A DNA stretch of 64,000 nucleotides from Bradysia coprophila (Eukaryota; Arthropoda; Insecta; Diptera; Sciaridae). The notes below the pieces were generated by a model. That model worked only from the letters and a program-made list of their open reading frames with translations. It was not told the DNA's origin and ran no database searches. The stretch lies in assembly GCF_014529535.1 (NCBI RefSeq), contig NW_023503373.1:1426001-1490000 (forward strand), given 5' to 3'. Below, in pieces: positions 1-10,500 of the stretch. The position numbers were made by a program, and so were the translations under genes. Positions within the stretch are counted from its first letter, which is position 1. The number at the start of each line of letters is the position of its first letter.

Positions 1-144
1 CGGTTTGCGAAACTGATGACAGCACAGCTCAGTGCAGTGGATCACTTTGACGATTTTGTGTGCAGACCAATCATAGCCAACCTCGCAAAAGCGGAAAATT
101 ATTTAAATTCCTGCAAATGCAGCAACAAAAACTGGTTCATATGA
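1..144 (+). CDS. Possible partial coding exon running off the left edge, unidentified
   Basis: Reading from base 1, frame 1 stays open for 47 codons and ends in TGA at 142-144; both other plus frames close early. The stretch is richer in G and C than the DNA to its right and would encode a short segment with several Cys (one CKC) and no recognisable domain. A good splice donor (GTAAGT) lies at 162-167, after the stop, so an alternative is a non-coding or 3' UTR exon. The AT-rich repeat just to the right (185-300) recurs at 12340-12440, so this could also be the end of a transposon ORF. No function is assigned. Confidence 0.2.
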   Translation, partial: RFAKLMTAQLSAVDHFDDFVCRPIIANLAKAENYLNSCKCSNKNWFI

Positions 145-644
145 CATTGCACACAGGCAACGTAAGTATCAAATTCGCTCACTGAATTGCATAAATACAA
201 TTGTAACACAAGCTTAAATTCCTCAGAGATTACAGAACCTTATATAGGCGGGTATGAATTACTTATTTTCATGCCATGTGACAAAATTTCAGATTAAACT
301 AGCAATTTGGTCCCTTTATATGAAAATACCTATTTTTATTATTTTTTATATCAACTACGAAAGTTGATACTGAGGAGTGAACGTAAAATAATTCAAAAGA
401 TATATATGTTGATGTCGGTTGACAATGCGAAAGTCAGTATTGAGTTACTCATAGAGAGTCTACGACAAGTAAACCTAGAGGTAAGCCTTGAAATTGGTTT
501 AGAAATATTTAGGTTATTATTGTCGATTATCGATATGAACACTATTTGCACCCGACTTTTTAAAACTATCGGAATTGTATTATCGAAAATGCTACTCGCA
601 CAATTCGCTGCAAATTGTATAAGTATAAAGAAAGTATCTGGTTT
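145..644. repeat. AT-rich stretch with a dispersed repeat copy at 185-300
   Basis: Bases 185-300 and 12340-12440 are diverged direct copies: they share the TAACACAA core, an AAATTCCT-AGAGATT block, a GGTATGAA block and a TGTGACAAA block in the same order. The rest of this stretch, including a 141-codon open frame from 307, shows no family signature, and that frame runs into the tandem repeat at 645. Confidence 0.45.
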
Positions 645-802
645 GATCCAACTGAATTCTATAACTTCTACAAACTGTGTAAGGAAGGACTTTTGTTTGT
701 TCCAACTGAATTCATCCTTCTACAAACTGTAAGGAAGGATTTTGGCTTGTTCCTACTTCCTACTGAATTCATCTTTCTACAATTTGTGTAAGGAAGGATA
801 GA
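645..802. repeat. Tandem repeat, about 52-bp unit, three copies
   Basis: Three diverged units start near 645, 699 and 750. Each carries CTGAATTCAT, CTTCTACAA and GTAAGGAAGGA in order. Two more units of the same repeat lie at 1733-1837, so the array appears interrupted by about 930 bp of other DNA. Confidence 0.75.
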
Positions 803-1732
803 CCAATGTACGTTGCGAACTTTCGGAAAATACCGGGACACGACCTTCTTTACAAACATAAACATAGTTAACTAATACTATCATGCAATAAAACTTTACA
901 AACAATCAAAGCAGATTGATACCTAATTTATCAATAATCTCACGTTTAAAAGACAGTCTATTATTACACTGTCACTTCCGTTTTATGTTCATTAATGAGC
1001 CTAATACAGTGGGGTTGATCAAAAGTTAAATAGAGTCGCGACCTCTGATTTTTTTTCATGTTCTTATTGAGGGACTCGAGTACTATAAGGAAACACATTC
1101 AGTTCGCGAATCATATGTCAAGCTGTGCTAAACGTTCAAAAGCGGCATGTGCCACCCCGAGTAGATTCGTGACAACTGATCTTTTGTCTCAGAATCCACG
1201 CTGTGCACTTTTCAATTGAGGCTGGATCTTTTCACTGACTTTATACGTTACACGGCAATTTCGTGGATTTTAAGAAGCATCGTTTGAATGGCAATGATTC
1301 GGTAATTCGTAACGTTAGCTTTATCACCTTTTTTATGGACAAACCAATGGCTTGATGTCATCCGGAGCAGCACCACTTTCCAATCAAGCGAATGAATTGC
1401 TGCCTCAATGTCGAACAACGATAAATTGATTTCCTCAGCGCCACTTATTGGAACATAAACATCGTCGAAGTTCCAGTTTCCTTCGTCCTTTACATAAATC
1501 GATTCGAAGTAATCAGCGAATAAGTTAACAATTTCTTCCGTTGATATGCCAATTTTATCGCCATATTTCATTACGTCAGGACTCTCGTTTCGACCGTTCA
1601 TTTTGACAAATTTTTCAAAATTCCGACGGATTTGACTTGATATTCTCATGTGTGCGTAAATTGAATTTATCGGATCGACGATCTCTTTCTTCACTAAATG
1701 CCTTTTCTGCTGCCTCATATTAAGTTTGGTTC
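803..1732. mobile_element. Insertion splitting the 52-bp tandem array
   Basis: This block separates two parts of one tandem repeat and contains the LINE-like reverse transcriptase relic at 1248-1718. A CAGTGGGGTTGATCAAAAG motif at 1008-1026 resembles the ends of the foldback elements at 8390 and 25494, so more than one insertion may be present. No target duplication was found. Confidence 0.4.
1248..1718 (-). mobile_element. Degraded non-LTR retrotransposon fragment (reverse transcriptase N-terminal part)
   Basis: A 156-codon open frame on the minus strand resembles the start of a LINE reverse transcriptase of the Jockey/R1/CR1 type. A region like the linker after the endonuclease (NLFADYFESIYV) is followed by the RT entry motif HKKGDKANVTNYR and then a KIHE block, matching the family pattern KKGD-x-NYRPI...K-x-x-E. 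The conserved segment between 'SLDWK' and the KKGD motif is missing or scrambled, and the catalytic FADD-type box is absent. It is therefore a dead 5' fragment. Family assignment rests on motif memory only. Confidence 0.6.
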
Positions 1733-1837
1733 GTCCCTCCTGAATTCATCTTTCAGCAATTTGTGTAAGAAAGAATTTTGAATTGTTCCTACTGAATTCA
1801 TCCTTCTACAAACTGTGTAAGGAAGTAATTTAGGCGC
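1733..1837. repeat. Tandem repeat, about 52-bp unit, two further copies
   Basis: Units at 1733-1785 and 1786-1837 match those at 645-802, including CTGAATTCAT and GTGTAAG. They mark the right border of the insertion that split the array. Confidence 0.7.
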
Positions 1838-1989
1838 CTTTCTGAGACCTTGGGGAAATGCAATTTCCGAAAAATGTCGGAAAGCGTCGGAAGTAAAAAA
1901 TATTGATTATTTCGAATCCAAGGTTGGGGCACTACACTAACTGAATGAATACTCTGACAGAATCAAAAGGCACTTTTCGTTGATAGAAG

Positions 1990-2531
1990 CAAGGTTGTAT
2001 ACTTTGGGGAGGTCACGCAGATGCAGATACGCGGGTTACACGCCACTTTTCATACAAAAAATTTACCACGCCAATGGCCTGCTCTGACTTCGGGGAAAGT
2101 GTGCGGTTGGGCTAAATAGGCGATTTTCTGGTCCGGAAGGCTAAAATATTGGACACGTATTTTTTCTTTCCACTTTTAGACATAGTTTAGGCATGGGGAG
2201 CGAGGCGTTTGTTCATATACAAAAATACATTGGTTAGAAGAGTACGAAAGATAGACACCATATATCTCATCTCTTCTAACCAACGTATTTTTACATATGA
2301 ACAAATGCCTCGCTCCCCATGCCTAAACTGTATCTAAAAGTGGAAATAAAAAATACGTGTCCAATATTTTAGCCTTCCGGACCAGAAAAACGCCTATTTA
2401 GCCCAACCGCCCACATTCCCCGGAAATCCATACAAATCAATTTTGATGAATTTGTTTGTATGGAGAAGGTGTGTTCTCGCGTATCTTATAAAATGGCGAT
2501 CTGCGTGACCTCCCCAAAGTATACAGCCTTG
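1990..2531. mobile_element. Foldback (palindromic MITE-like) element with 8-bp target duplication
   Basis: The left arm begins CAAGGTTGTATACTTTGGGG and the right arm ends with its complement (CCCCAAAGTATACAGCCTTG). The arms stay complementary for most of the length: CATGGGGAGCGAGGC at 2193-2207 pairs with GCCTCGCTCCCCATG at 2308-2322. The centre lies near 2250. Flanks GATAGAAG (1982-1989) and GATAGAAA (2532-2539) look like an 8-bp target duplication with one mismatch, which would suit hAT-type mobilisation. There is no coding capacity. Confidence 0.8.
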
Positions 2532-2880
2532 GATAGAAAGCGCTTTTCATTTTTCTTTTTTGGTTTTTCGCTTTTTCAGGTTTTCCATATTTTTTAGATT
2601 AGTGACTGCAGTTTTGTTAGTGTCACTGCCAATGTTTGCAGTTTGTGTATTTTTGCAGTTTCTGGTTTTCTGATTTTGTGTGAATTTGAGTGAATTTTGT
2701 GTAAAAACGAGTGATTTTTGCGAGTGAGTGATTCCGTGCGTGAGCTGATGGGGTGAGTGAGTTTAGATTTGTTTTTTTCCGTTGGGTTTTTTTTTCTGTC
2801 TTTGTTTTTAGGTCTTTTTTCTTCTAGAAAAAATACCCTATTATGGCCGCTTTGCCTGTCTGTCTTTCTGTCTGTTCCAC

Positions 2881-4250
2881 AAATTTGTCAGTTTTGGTAG
2901 CTCTCAGTACCGTATTTTTGGTAGTCGGTAGTTTTGGTAGCTGGATTGATATTCCAAATTGCAAAGCCACTATGAGCAAATCAACACCAGGCAAATAATA
3001 ATTATCTGTTATCTGATAACAGATAACTCACAATTAACATTGCAATTCGAAAATTTGGTAGTTGGTAGCTGACTACCATGATTATTATTGACTAACAAAC
3101 GTAATTTTCGACAGAGTTGTTCAAGAATTAAGCACCGACTAACGAAATGATTCTACTTGCTCGCCTATTTATAAACAGAAAATTTGGTAGTCTGTAGTTT
3201 TGGTAGTTATGATAGTTGGTAAATATGGTAGTTGGTAGTTATGGTGCTGGATTAACATTTAAAATAGCAAAGCCACCATGAGCATAGGGAACCGAGAGCT
3301 CAGAGTTAACATTCCAATTCAAAAGTTTAGTAGTTGGTAGCTAGCTACCAAGGCTATAATTTGACTACCAAGCGTAATTTTTGGAGAAGAGATGTTTGCT
3401 ATTCGAGAACTACACGACGACTGACAAAATTTTTCTATATGCTCGCCTATTTAAAGAAAGCTTAATTTTTGGTAGTTGACTACCAAAGTGGTAGTTGACT
3501 ACCAAAGTGGTAGTTGACTACCAAAGTGGTAGTTGACTACCAAAGTGGTAGTTGACTACCAAAGTGGTAGTTGACTACCAAAGTGGTAGTTGACTACCAA
3601 AGTGGTAGTTGACTACCAAAGTGGTAGTTGACTACCAAAGTGGTAGTTGACAACCAAAGTGGTAGTTGACAACCAAACTGGTAGTTGACAACCAAACTGG
3701 TAGTTGACAACCAAACCGGTAGTTGACAACCAAACTGGTAGTTGACTATTAAACTGGTAGTTGACTACCAAACTGGTAGTTGATTATCAAACTGGTAGTT
3801 GACTACCAAACTGGTAGTTGACTACCAAACTGGTAGTTGACTACCAAACTGGTAGTTGACTACCAAACTGGTAGTTGACTACCAAACTGGTAGTTGACTA
3901 ACCAAACTGGTAGTTGACTAACCAAACTGGTAGTTGACTAACCTAACTGGTAGTTGACTAACCAAACTGGTAGTTGACTACCAAACTGGTAGTTAACTAC
4001 CAAACTGGTAGTTGACTAACCAAACTGGTAGTTGACTTCCATGCTGATAGAGATGTGGAAGAGATGTTTACTGTTTGAGAGCTGCACAACGACTGATGAA
4101 ATTATTAGGCTGCTTGCCTATTTATAATTCGTTAATTTGGTAGTTGACTACCAAATTGGTAAAAGTTGGTGGAGATGTTTATTGTTCAACAGCTGGATAT
4201 CGACTAATAAAACTATTCTTCCCGCTTGCCTCCAGAAAAAATTTAGTTTT
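2881..4250. repeat. Composite satellite with two nested repeat orders
   Basis: Two modules alternate. One is a short GGTAG/CTACC-rich unit, degenerate at 2881-3470, regular at 3470-4040 and returning at 4138. The other is a spacer of about 65 bp (GAGATGTTT..., then CGACTRA..., then TGCTCGCCTATTTA) seen near 3112-3175, 3388-3455, 4065-4128 and 4170-4232. Sequence similar to AGAAAAAAT occurs near both outer edges (2826 and 4232). 2532-2880 is T-rich and unassigned. Confidence 0.7.
3470..4040. repeat. 19-bp near-palindromic minisatellite, roughly 29 units
   Basis: The unit is close to GGTAGTTGACTACCAAACT. Each unit contains GGTAG...CTACC, a 5-6 bp inverted repeat around TTGA, so every unit can form a small hairpin. 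Variants are ordered along the array: units ending AAAGT on the left (to about 3660), units with GACAACC next, AAACT units in the middle, and GACTAACC units with one extra base near 3895-4030. This order suggests local amplification of successive variants. Confidence 0.9.
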
Positions 4251-4729
4251 ATTGTAAATTTTTAAATTACTGGTTCAATCAGAAAATTTACTGCTGTCTT
4301 GTGTAACATAATTATCCAAAACTTATCATCACATTATGACCGGTGGAAAGTACCGAAGATGGTTAGACCACGCTAACCTCTGACCGCCACTGTACCCGGA
4401 GGTCGAAACAGCATTTTATCTCCACTCTCGCTTCACGTGATCCATGGGAAAGGGAAGAGTAATTATGCTCTGTTTGTTTTTGCATATTCGTTTGAACTTA
4501 ATTTTTTCTACATATTAGATAACACCACCCCCGGAATTAGTATTTTTCCAGGTAAAATAAAGTTTTGTATCTTTCGGAATATTGAATATAGGCTACCTCT
4601 ATGGCGATTATATATGTCAAAGTTTCTTAAATTTCACAAAAATAAGGAGACGGATAGTTTTAGCTTAGCATATTGTACATACATTGAAGAAAAAAATCAT
4701 TTCGGGAAGATAACATGGAAATTGCAACT
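4251..4729. other. Intergenic, nothing recognised
   Basis: This lies between the satellite and the 3' end of the minus-strand channel gene. A 100-codon open frame at 4437-4739 has no recognisable domain and crosses the polyadenylation signal of the opposite-strand gene. I treat it as chance. Confidence 0.5.
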
Positions 4730-4735
4730 TTTATT
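4730..4735 (-). other. Polyadenylation signal for the minus-strand ppk-like gene
   Basis: AATAAA on the minus strand (TTTATT on plus), about 58 bp past the last stop codon at 4793. It is the nearest canonical signal in the right orientation. Confidence 0.5.
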
Positions 4736-4792
4736 TTGAAAACTCTAGACAAAAATATTGGAAGAAAATTGTGTTTTTAATTCGTATTTTAT

Positions 4793-7551
4793 CTACTCCT
4801 TCTTATCATCGTCATTTGGCTTAACGACAACGATTCCTGGTACGGCTGAGTCGGCAATTTTGTTCTTTCTCTTTCGATGCATGCGCGAACGTAAATTACA
4901 ACACAATCGTAATGAGAAAAAGTATAATAGCTCGACAATGCTCAAAAATGATGCACCCATAAAAAGTCCAAGCAAACCACCGCAATTAGCCAGAAAATCA
5001 GTTGGACCATACAATTCCGAACGCTTCGAGGTGATGAACTGATTTTCTTTGAAAAAGATCGACAATCGGGCGGGTTGCATGCTAAAGGTGGAAAGGAACG
5101 TTACGCGTGTCACTTTAGACATTTTATTGAAAGTATTTTTACCCTGGAAATTCGTCCAAAGGACTGTTGTAAGCATTAAACAAAGACACCCAATCAAATG
5201 GAGCTTGTGAAATTTCCGCATCATATGTTATCGAAGTGCAAGCAGGTAAACAATTGCAGGCTTTCACTCTTTCCGCGCCAGGCTCAAGGGTCAATCCTTC
5301 AGTAAATTGTTCCTTTAACAAATTGTCTTCTGCTTCATTGTAACAAGCGATTTTCGCAGCTCCGCAGATTGGTGTATCCTTATCCCTTGGCATGGAGAAT
5401 TTGACACATCCACACGCCCTAAATAAATGATAAAGAAATTAACCAAGTGAATTGTTTAAGTGAAGGAAATCTTTTCATACTGCAATGTGAAGTTCGCTAG
5501 ACATTCCAATTCACAATTTCTTTGAGTGTACACTTTCAAAAAGCGCAGCTTTCGTTCCGATGCAAAGTAGCACTGTCGCCTAAAAATCAAAGGATGAGTT
5601 GAATCTTACTTTTACCACTTCCAGACTTTCATTTCATTTCTGAGCTACTTCAAACCTTCCTATTCCCTTACCTGTTCGGTTCATAATGTCTCAGTCCTTC
5701 CGATGTAGTTATCATGTTTGGCTTTACTGACACTAAAACCTATCATGGATTTTATTTAAATTTGGCATTGCATGTATTAAAACCAACGAATTGACATTAA
5801 GAATACCTCCTGCAGCAATGGCACTCTGAAATAGTGTTTCGACACCTGTGGGACTTCACCGGGTGTGTGTAATAAAATTTTGAATCCTTGTACCGGACCA
5901 CGACAGATGTATTCCAAATTTTGTTCGTACAATTTCAATAGAACGAAAAGACCGACTCGTGCACCAGAACCAAATACGCGGTACGGATATGTTTGTGGGT
6001 CTATTTCGATCGAAGTGTCATATCCATCTTCTAGGTTCCAAAACTTTGCAGACATGTTGTGGTCGATTCGCGTGTAATCGGGACTAAGGCTACACAAAGA
6101 TTCATTCGGTTATTTGTCAATCAATTTCCTCAATTCCACCTTTACTCTTCGTTATACAGCTCCGAACCGTTCAGTACATTGAAAGTAAAGCATAGCCCTT
6201 CTTCGGTCATAATTTCTTCAAAGTATTTCTGGCAGTAGTCAACAGTGTTTCTGAATTTGCAGATAAACAGTGTGTCGTTAGAACTAGGAGCAGTCTGAAA
6301 CAAATTAATAACACAATCTTTTACAGCATTCTTCGAGCAGAGGCCACACGTGCTTACATCTCGCAGTAAATCTGTTATCGAGCTATTCGTAAAATTTGTA
6401 CCGACTTCGAAACCATCTGTTAAATGTGAGTCACAAATTTGAACCACAGCCGCCATTAATTCGTCCCTGAATTACAAAAAATTTTACAAATTTTCTGTAC
6501 GATAAATATAACTTTACGTACTCCTCGTCAGTAATGTTAAATGGAGGCTTCAACGTGGCTGCTATTTGGTGATATACATGAGTAAAATTTAGTTGTGACA
6601 TATTGGCTTTAGTTTCGGGGCAGATTGTCACAGCTGAAAGGAACAGATAGTACATATGAAACGAAAAGGAACACAAGAAAATGTAAAGCTCAAAATTATA
6701 CCTGGAAACGGTATTTCCCATACTGGTGTTGATTTCTCAGCAAAACTTACAATAACCGGACTTTGATCCCACTTAATGTAGACATTTTGAATTAATTTAC
6801 CACAATAAAACAATGCCAATGCAAAGGCTAGTATCCACCAAAGCCTACATTTAAATCGTAATTAGTGCTCAATTCCTAAAGGAAAACTGTAAGCACACAC
6901 CTTTCCATCCAATGACGCTTTTTTTCGGTAAAATATCTAACACCATGAACCGTACTTGAACCACAGTACTCTTCGAATAGTCCCATTGCGGCCTGATTGA
7001 CCATAATAAAAAATATTTTATTCGTAAATCATTAAATAATGGTTTTTCGTGTAAATACTCATGTTACAATAATATGTCTTTACCTGTACGGGTTTTCCAT
7101 ATTTAATTCGTTTGTTCGAATCCGCATGTGCTAAGTCACTAGGTGCCACCGATTGACCGTCTGTTTCAGAAGGTGGCTCCAGGTCCTTCCTTCAATTTTG
7201 TTTCATTAAAACAAAAATCAGTTTAATTAAAGAACTCAAAAAGACAACTAGCGAGGCAAGGAATATTAATCGGAATAACATTAGCACCCTTTAGAATATT
7301 AGTAGACCATATTTATCCAGGAAATATTGATCTCTTATTTATAATTGTAACTAAAAAGACTGCACAAATAATTTTTCCCCGCTTTCGACAAATATACTGA
7401 AGGCAATATCAATGAAGTTCTTAGTCTTAACACGTGTGGTATATTTCTGTCATTTCTAATGTAGAGTTTTGCCTAGTTATTATAACAAAAATTTATGTCC
7501 GGAAAATAAATATTTTAAATCACACCTGAACTTTAGAGCAAAACTTGCCAT
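4793..7551 (-). CDS. Pickpocket-like DEG/ENaC sodium channel subunit, with a frameshift before TM2
   Basis: Encodes a trimeric, amiloride-sensitive-type cation channel subunit of the plasma membrane (ppk family, used in insects for sensory and osmotic functions; role here unknown). Ten exons with GT-AG introns join in frame: 7526-7551, 7084-7189, 6901-6992, 6702-6844, 6522-6633, 6146-6466, 5807-6089, 5672-5739, 5481-5579, then 5418 down to 4793. Visible in order: start MASFALKF; cytoplasmic His-Gly gating motif (STVHG, about residue 60); TM1 about 76-97; PFPAVTICPET just outside; ICRGP; VKPNMITTSEGL; the Cys-rich RRQCYF...CELEC...CGCVKFSMP block; TM2 with GGLLGLFMGASFLSIVELLYF-type filter (G-A-S). 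The exon 10 frame ends after LDEFPG (509 aa, stop at 5139-5141), whereas TM2 is read one frame over. One G too many in GGG at 5142-5144 explains this and restores about 625 aa. It is either an assembly or base error or a recent pseudogene. The closest relative in the window is the gene at 20128-25077. Confidence 0.9.
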
Positions 7552-8389
7552 CTGCTATTGACTGAACCAGAGTTCATTGCGAGTATCGTCTTAAATAACA
7601 AAATGTGCGTATATGCGATATGAATTAAATGATTTTGTCTTCATACTTCTAAAATCAATTCAAGAACAGATTCAATGTTCAGTTCCACTGTCCTACCGCT
7701 GTAAAACTTTAAAATGAACTGAGCATAATTTCGTTAACAGAGCACATATTGCATTTATTGAAAATAATTTTGATTGTCTCACCACATTTTCCAAAACAAC
7801 AACAAGTAAACGGAAATATGTAGACGTAATGATTAAATATTTGATTATAATACCTAGAAAAACATTTCGTATTTTTAAGGATCAATAAAACGTATACTGA
7901 TAGTGGAATGGAAATTAATAACTGATTTCCATATTGCGCAATCAGTATTTATTTTACAGGTTTCAATACTCTCTCTAGCAAACAAACTTTGTTTTGAAGC
8001 TGTCAAAATACCACCCTCTTTGTTTGTAAAATAATGCACTGCTGGCTAATTTCTAATTTTACATATATCACCTCAATGAAATGTAATTAGGTTGCTAGAG
8101 ACTTGGCTAGAAAGAGTATTGCAAGTATGGTTTCAACCAAGATATTTGATCAATTGTATACATTCAGACTGGGTAATGAGGGTTTCATCAGCTGCTCTGC
8201 GTTAAGGTGAATTTCAAACTATGAGCTTTATACACAAATGAAGTCCCCATCATATGTCTGAGGAGCCAATTTTGAACTAATGTGAGCGGTTTTGTTGAAA
8301 AACTTTTATATTTCAATAAAAAGATGATTTAGCATGAAAATCACTGAAAAAAATATTAACTTTTTTTTATAGAAATTATTGAAATCATT
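7552..8389. other. Upstream region of the minus-strand ppk-like gene
   Basis: AT-rich, no coding signature. It should hold the promoter of the channel gene, but I could not settle a TATA box or initiator. Short imperfect inverted repeats (CTCTCTAGCAA near 7971 against TTGCTAGAGAC near 8092) suggest an old palindromic element. Confidence 0.4.
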
Positions 8390-9605
8390 CACGGTGGGGC
8401 TGAACGAACTTTAAATAAACATGTCGACTTCCATTTCGGTTCTTTTCATAGCTGAGTTAGGGGAGACGTGTACTATCCAACGGCACATGTTGCAGGCGCA
8501 ACCGCTGAGCCGTTTCTGAGAACTAGGAATATTGTCGTCTGGCTCCGTGGAAGTTGCTGGACCAGTGTTTGAAACTGGAATCGGTAGAGGGACAAATTCT
8601 AAGAACAACCATGTAAAAATTATTGCTCTTTTGGTACATTTTCAGAAAAGTCATTTTTTTGCTACCCTCGGTGAACTTTGGCTACTCCCAAACCTTGCCG
8701 GTTGGAATATTTCAACACAATATACCTTGTTGAAGTTAGCCTGAAGTCTAAGCTTTCCAATGATACCGAATATGCCATGTGTGATTCTCAGCAAGAACTA
8801 TTTATAATAAAGATTTTGCATCGAGGTCGGGCTACTAGCAAATTTAGGGTCATTGAAAACGAAATTTACAAATTAATGTCTTTGAGTTATGTCTCATCGA
8901 ATTACATGAGTTATCCGTCGTATTATATCTGCTTATTTTGCCATAACAAACATAAAAATAGAAATTTCGTTTTCAATGACCCTAAATTTGCTAGTAGCCC
9001 GACCTCGATGCAAAATCTTTATCATAAACAGTTCTTGCTGAGAATCATATATGGCATATTTGGTATCATTGGAAAGGTAGGACTTCAGGCTAACTTTAAG
9101 ACGGTATGTTGTGTTGAAATATTTCAACCGGCAAGGTATGGGAGTAGCCAAAGTTCACCGAGGGTAGCAAAAAAGTGACTTTTCTGAAAATGTACCAAAA
9201 AAGACCACTTTCAAAAAATTTGTATTGCCATTCGAAAGAGCACATTAACCTTGTCCACTAACGCTATTAAAGTGTTGGATCGAGAACTTCGTCGAGGAGG
9301 CATCACACCTTGAAGAGGTGGAATTTTCGACTTTCAGCTTCTATTGCTCTGCGACCAAATGACCGAAAGCAATAATTTTAACATGGTTGTTCTTAGAATT
9401 TGTCCCTCTACCGATTCCAGTTTCAAACACCGGTCCAGCAACTTCCGCGGAGCCAGACGACGATATTCCTAGTTCTCAGAAACGGCTCAGCGGTTGCGCC
9501 TGAAACATGTGCCGTTGGATAGTACACGTCTCCCCTAACTCAGCTATGAAAAGAACCGAAATGGAAGTCGACATGTTTATTTAAAGTTCGTTCAGCCCCA
9601 CCGTG
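8390..9605. mobile_element. Long foldback element, 1.2 kb, ends CACGGTGGGGCTGAAC
   Basis: The left end CACGGTGGGGCTGAACGAAC is mirrored at the right end, and the two halves are complementary nearly throughout. The outer arms are about 8390-8610 and 9385-9605. The inner arms (CTACCCTCGGTGAACTTTGG at 8661-8680 and its complement near 9151-9170) continue to a centre near 8910. Open frames inside are mirror images of one another, so none is taken as a gene. The flanks share only ATT. The end sequence matches the element at 25494-28279, so both belong to one family. The superfamily is not settled. Confidence 0.85.
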
Positions 9606-10229
9606 ATTGGAATCTTAATAAGAATCCAATTAGAATAAATAAGAATGGATCAAGATATCCGTCTTATTCAAATTACAGCTTTAGAAGCGAGATATAAAAT
9701 TAAGCACCTGGAACAAGTTATAGGTTTACTTTGGAGTCTACACCCGAGTCTATATATCCTCAATAATATAGGAGGTTTAGAGCCCCGGCTTAGATAAGAG
9801 TTTAACTAATCTTTTTACCACATAAAAACATTCAATCACACATTTCGAGGTGAATTGAACAAATTCATCTGAAATAAAATTGTTTTATTAAAGTGAACCG
9901 AACCCTAGATGTGGAAGAAACTTCCTTCATTTGCGGTAATTCTCACATTCCCTGCAGGTTTTTCTTACTCAAAACTTACTTCTAACAATAGCTTCGTGTG
10001 GCATTTCAGTAAAAGGTGATTATGAGGTAATTCAAGGCAATCGGCGTGGAGCTGCCTAGGGTAATTTTATTTACTGAAGGATACGGATCAGTTCTTTTTT
10101 TGACAAACAAAACTTTGAACGCCAATAGATACTTATCAGACATACAAAGTAAACTATCGATTTGACCGCTGATTACTTTTCTTCAACATAGATTGCATAA
10201 AATATATATTGATTACTCCCGTCACGAAT

Positions 10230-10500
10230 AGTGAGGTAAATATTCATAGAACATCCTTTGTCAATCAAAGAAAATCCTTCAAAATTTTACTCAATTTCAA
10301 AGAAAATCCTCAAAATCATAGAAAGTCTATTAAAAGGTTCAAGAATTTCAAATAAAACGAAGAAAATACTTGAGAAGTAAAAAAAATCCTTTGAAAAGCA
10401 GTACAAAGTGTTTGGAAAACGATAAGAAAATACTTGAAAATCGTCGAAAATCCTTTGAAAATACTGTCAACAAAATTAACAAATATATGTCCCTCATGTG
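10230..10500. repeat. Degenerate GAAAATCCTTTGAAAA repeat, copy 1
   Basis: Irregular reiteration of GAAAATCC(T)/TTGAAAA motifs. Its right end (GAAAATCCTTTG, then GTCAAC, AACAAATAT, then a CCTC) matches the right end of the array at 49390-49720, so both appear to be copies of one dispersed element and not independent low-complexity DNA. Confidence 0.6.

Noticed and set aside
307..732. 141-codon open frame on plus
   Set aside because: No domain; its end is made of the 52-bp tandem repeat, so it is a repeat by-product.
3470..4040. CRISPR-like array
   Set aside because: The 19-bp units abut without unique spacers, and the context is an insect genome; it is a minisatellite.
5107..5143. A 30-nt intron (GTAAAA...AAAG) to explain the ppk frameshift
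   Set aside because: Too short for a spliceosomal intron, and the joined frame still meets a stop soon after.
5788..5806. Alternative donor GTTGGT for exon 7 of the minus-strand ppk-like gene
   Set aside because: Donor GTATTC at 5806 with acceptor at 5740 gives LLQE|VLVSVKPNM, a far better family match.
8411..9178. Several open frames on both strands inside the 8390-9605 element
   Set aside because: They are mirror images produced by the foldback arms and show no protein family signature.
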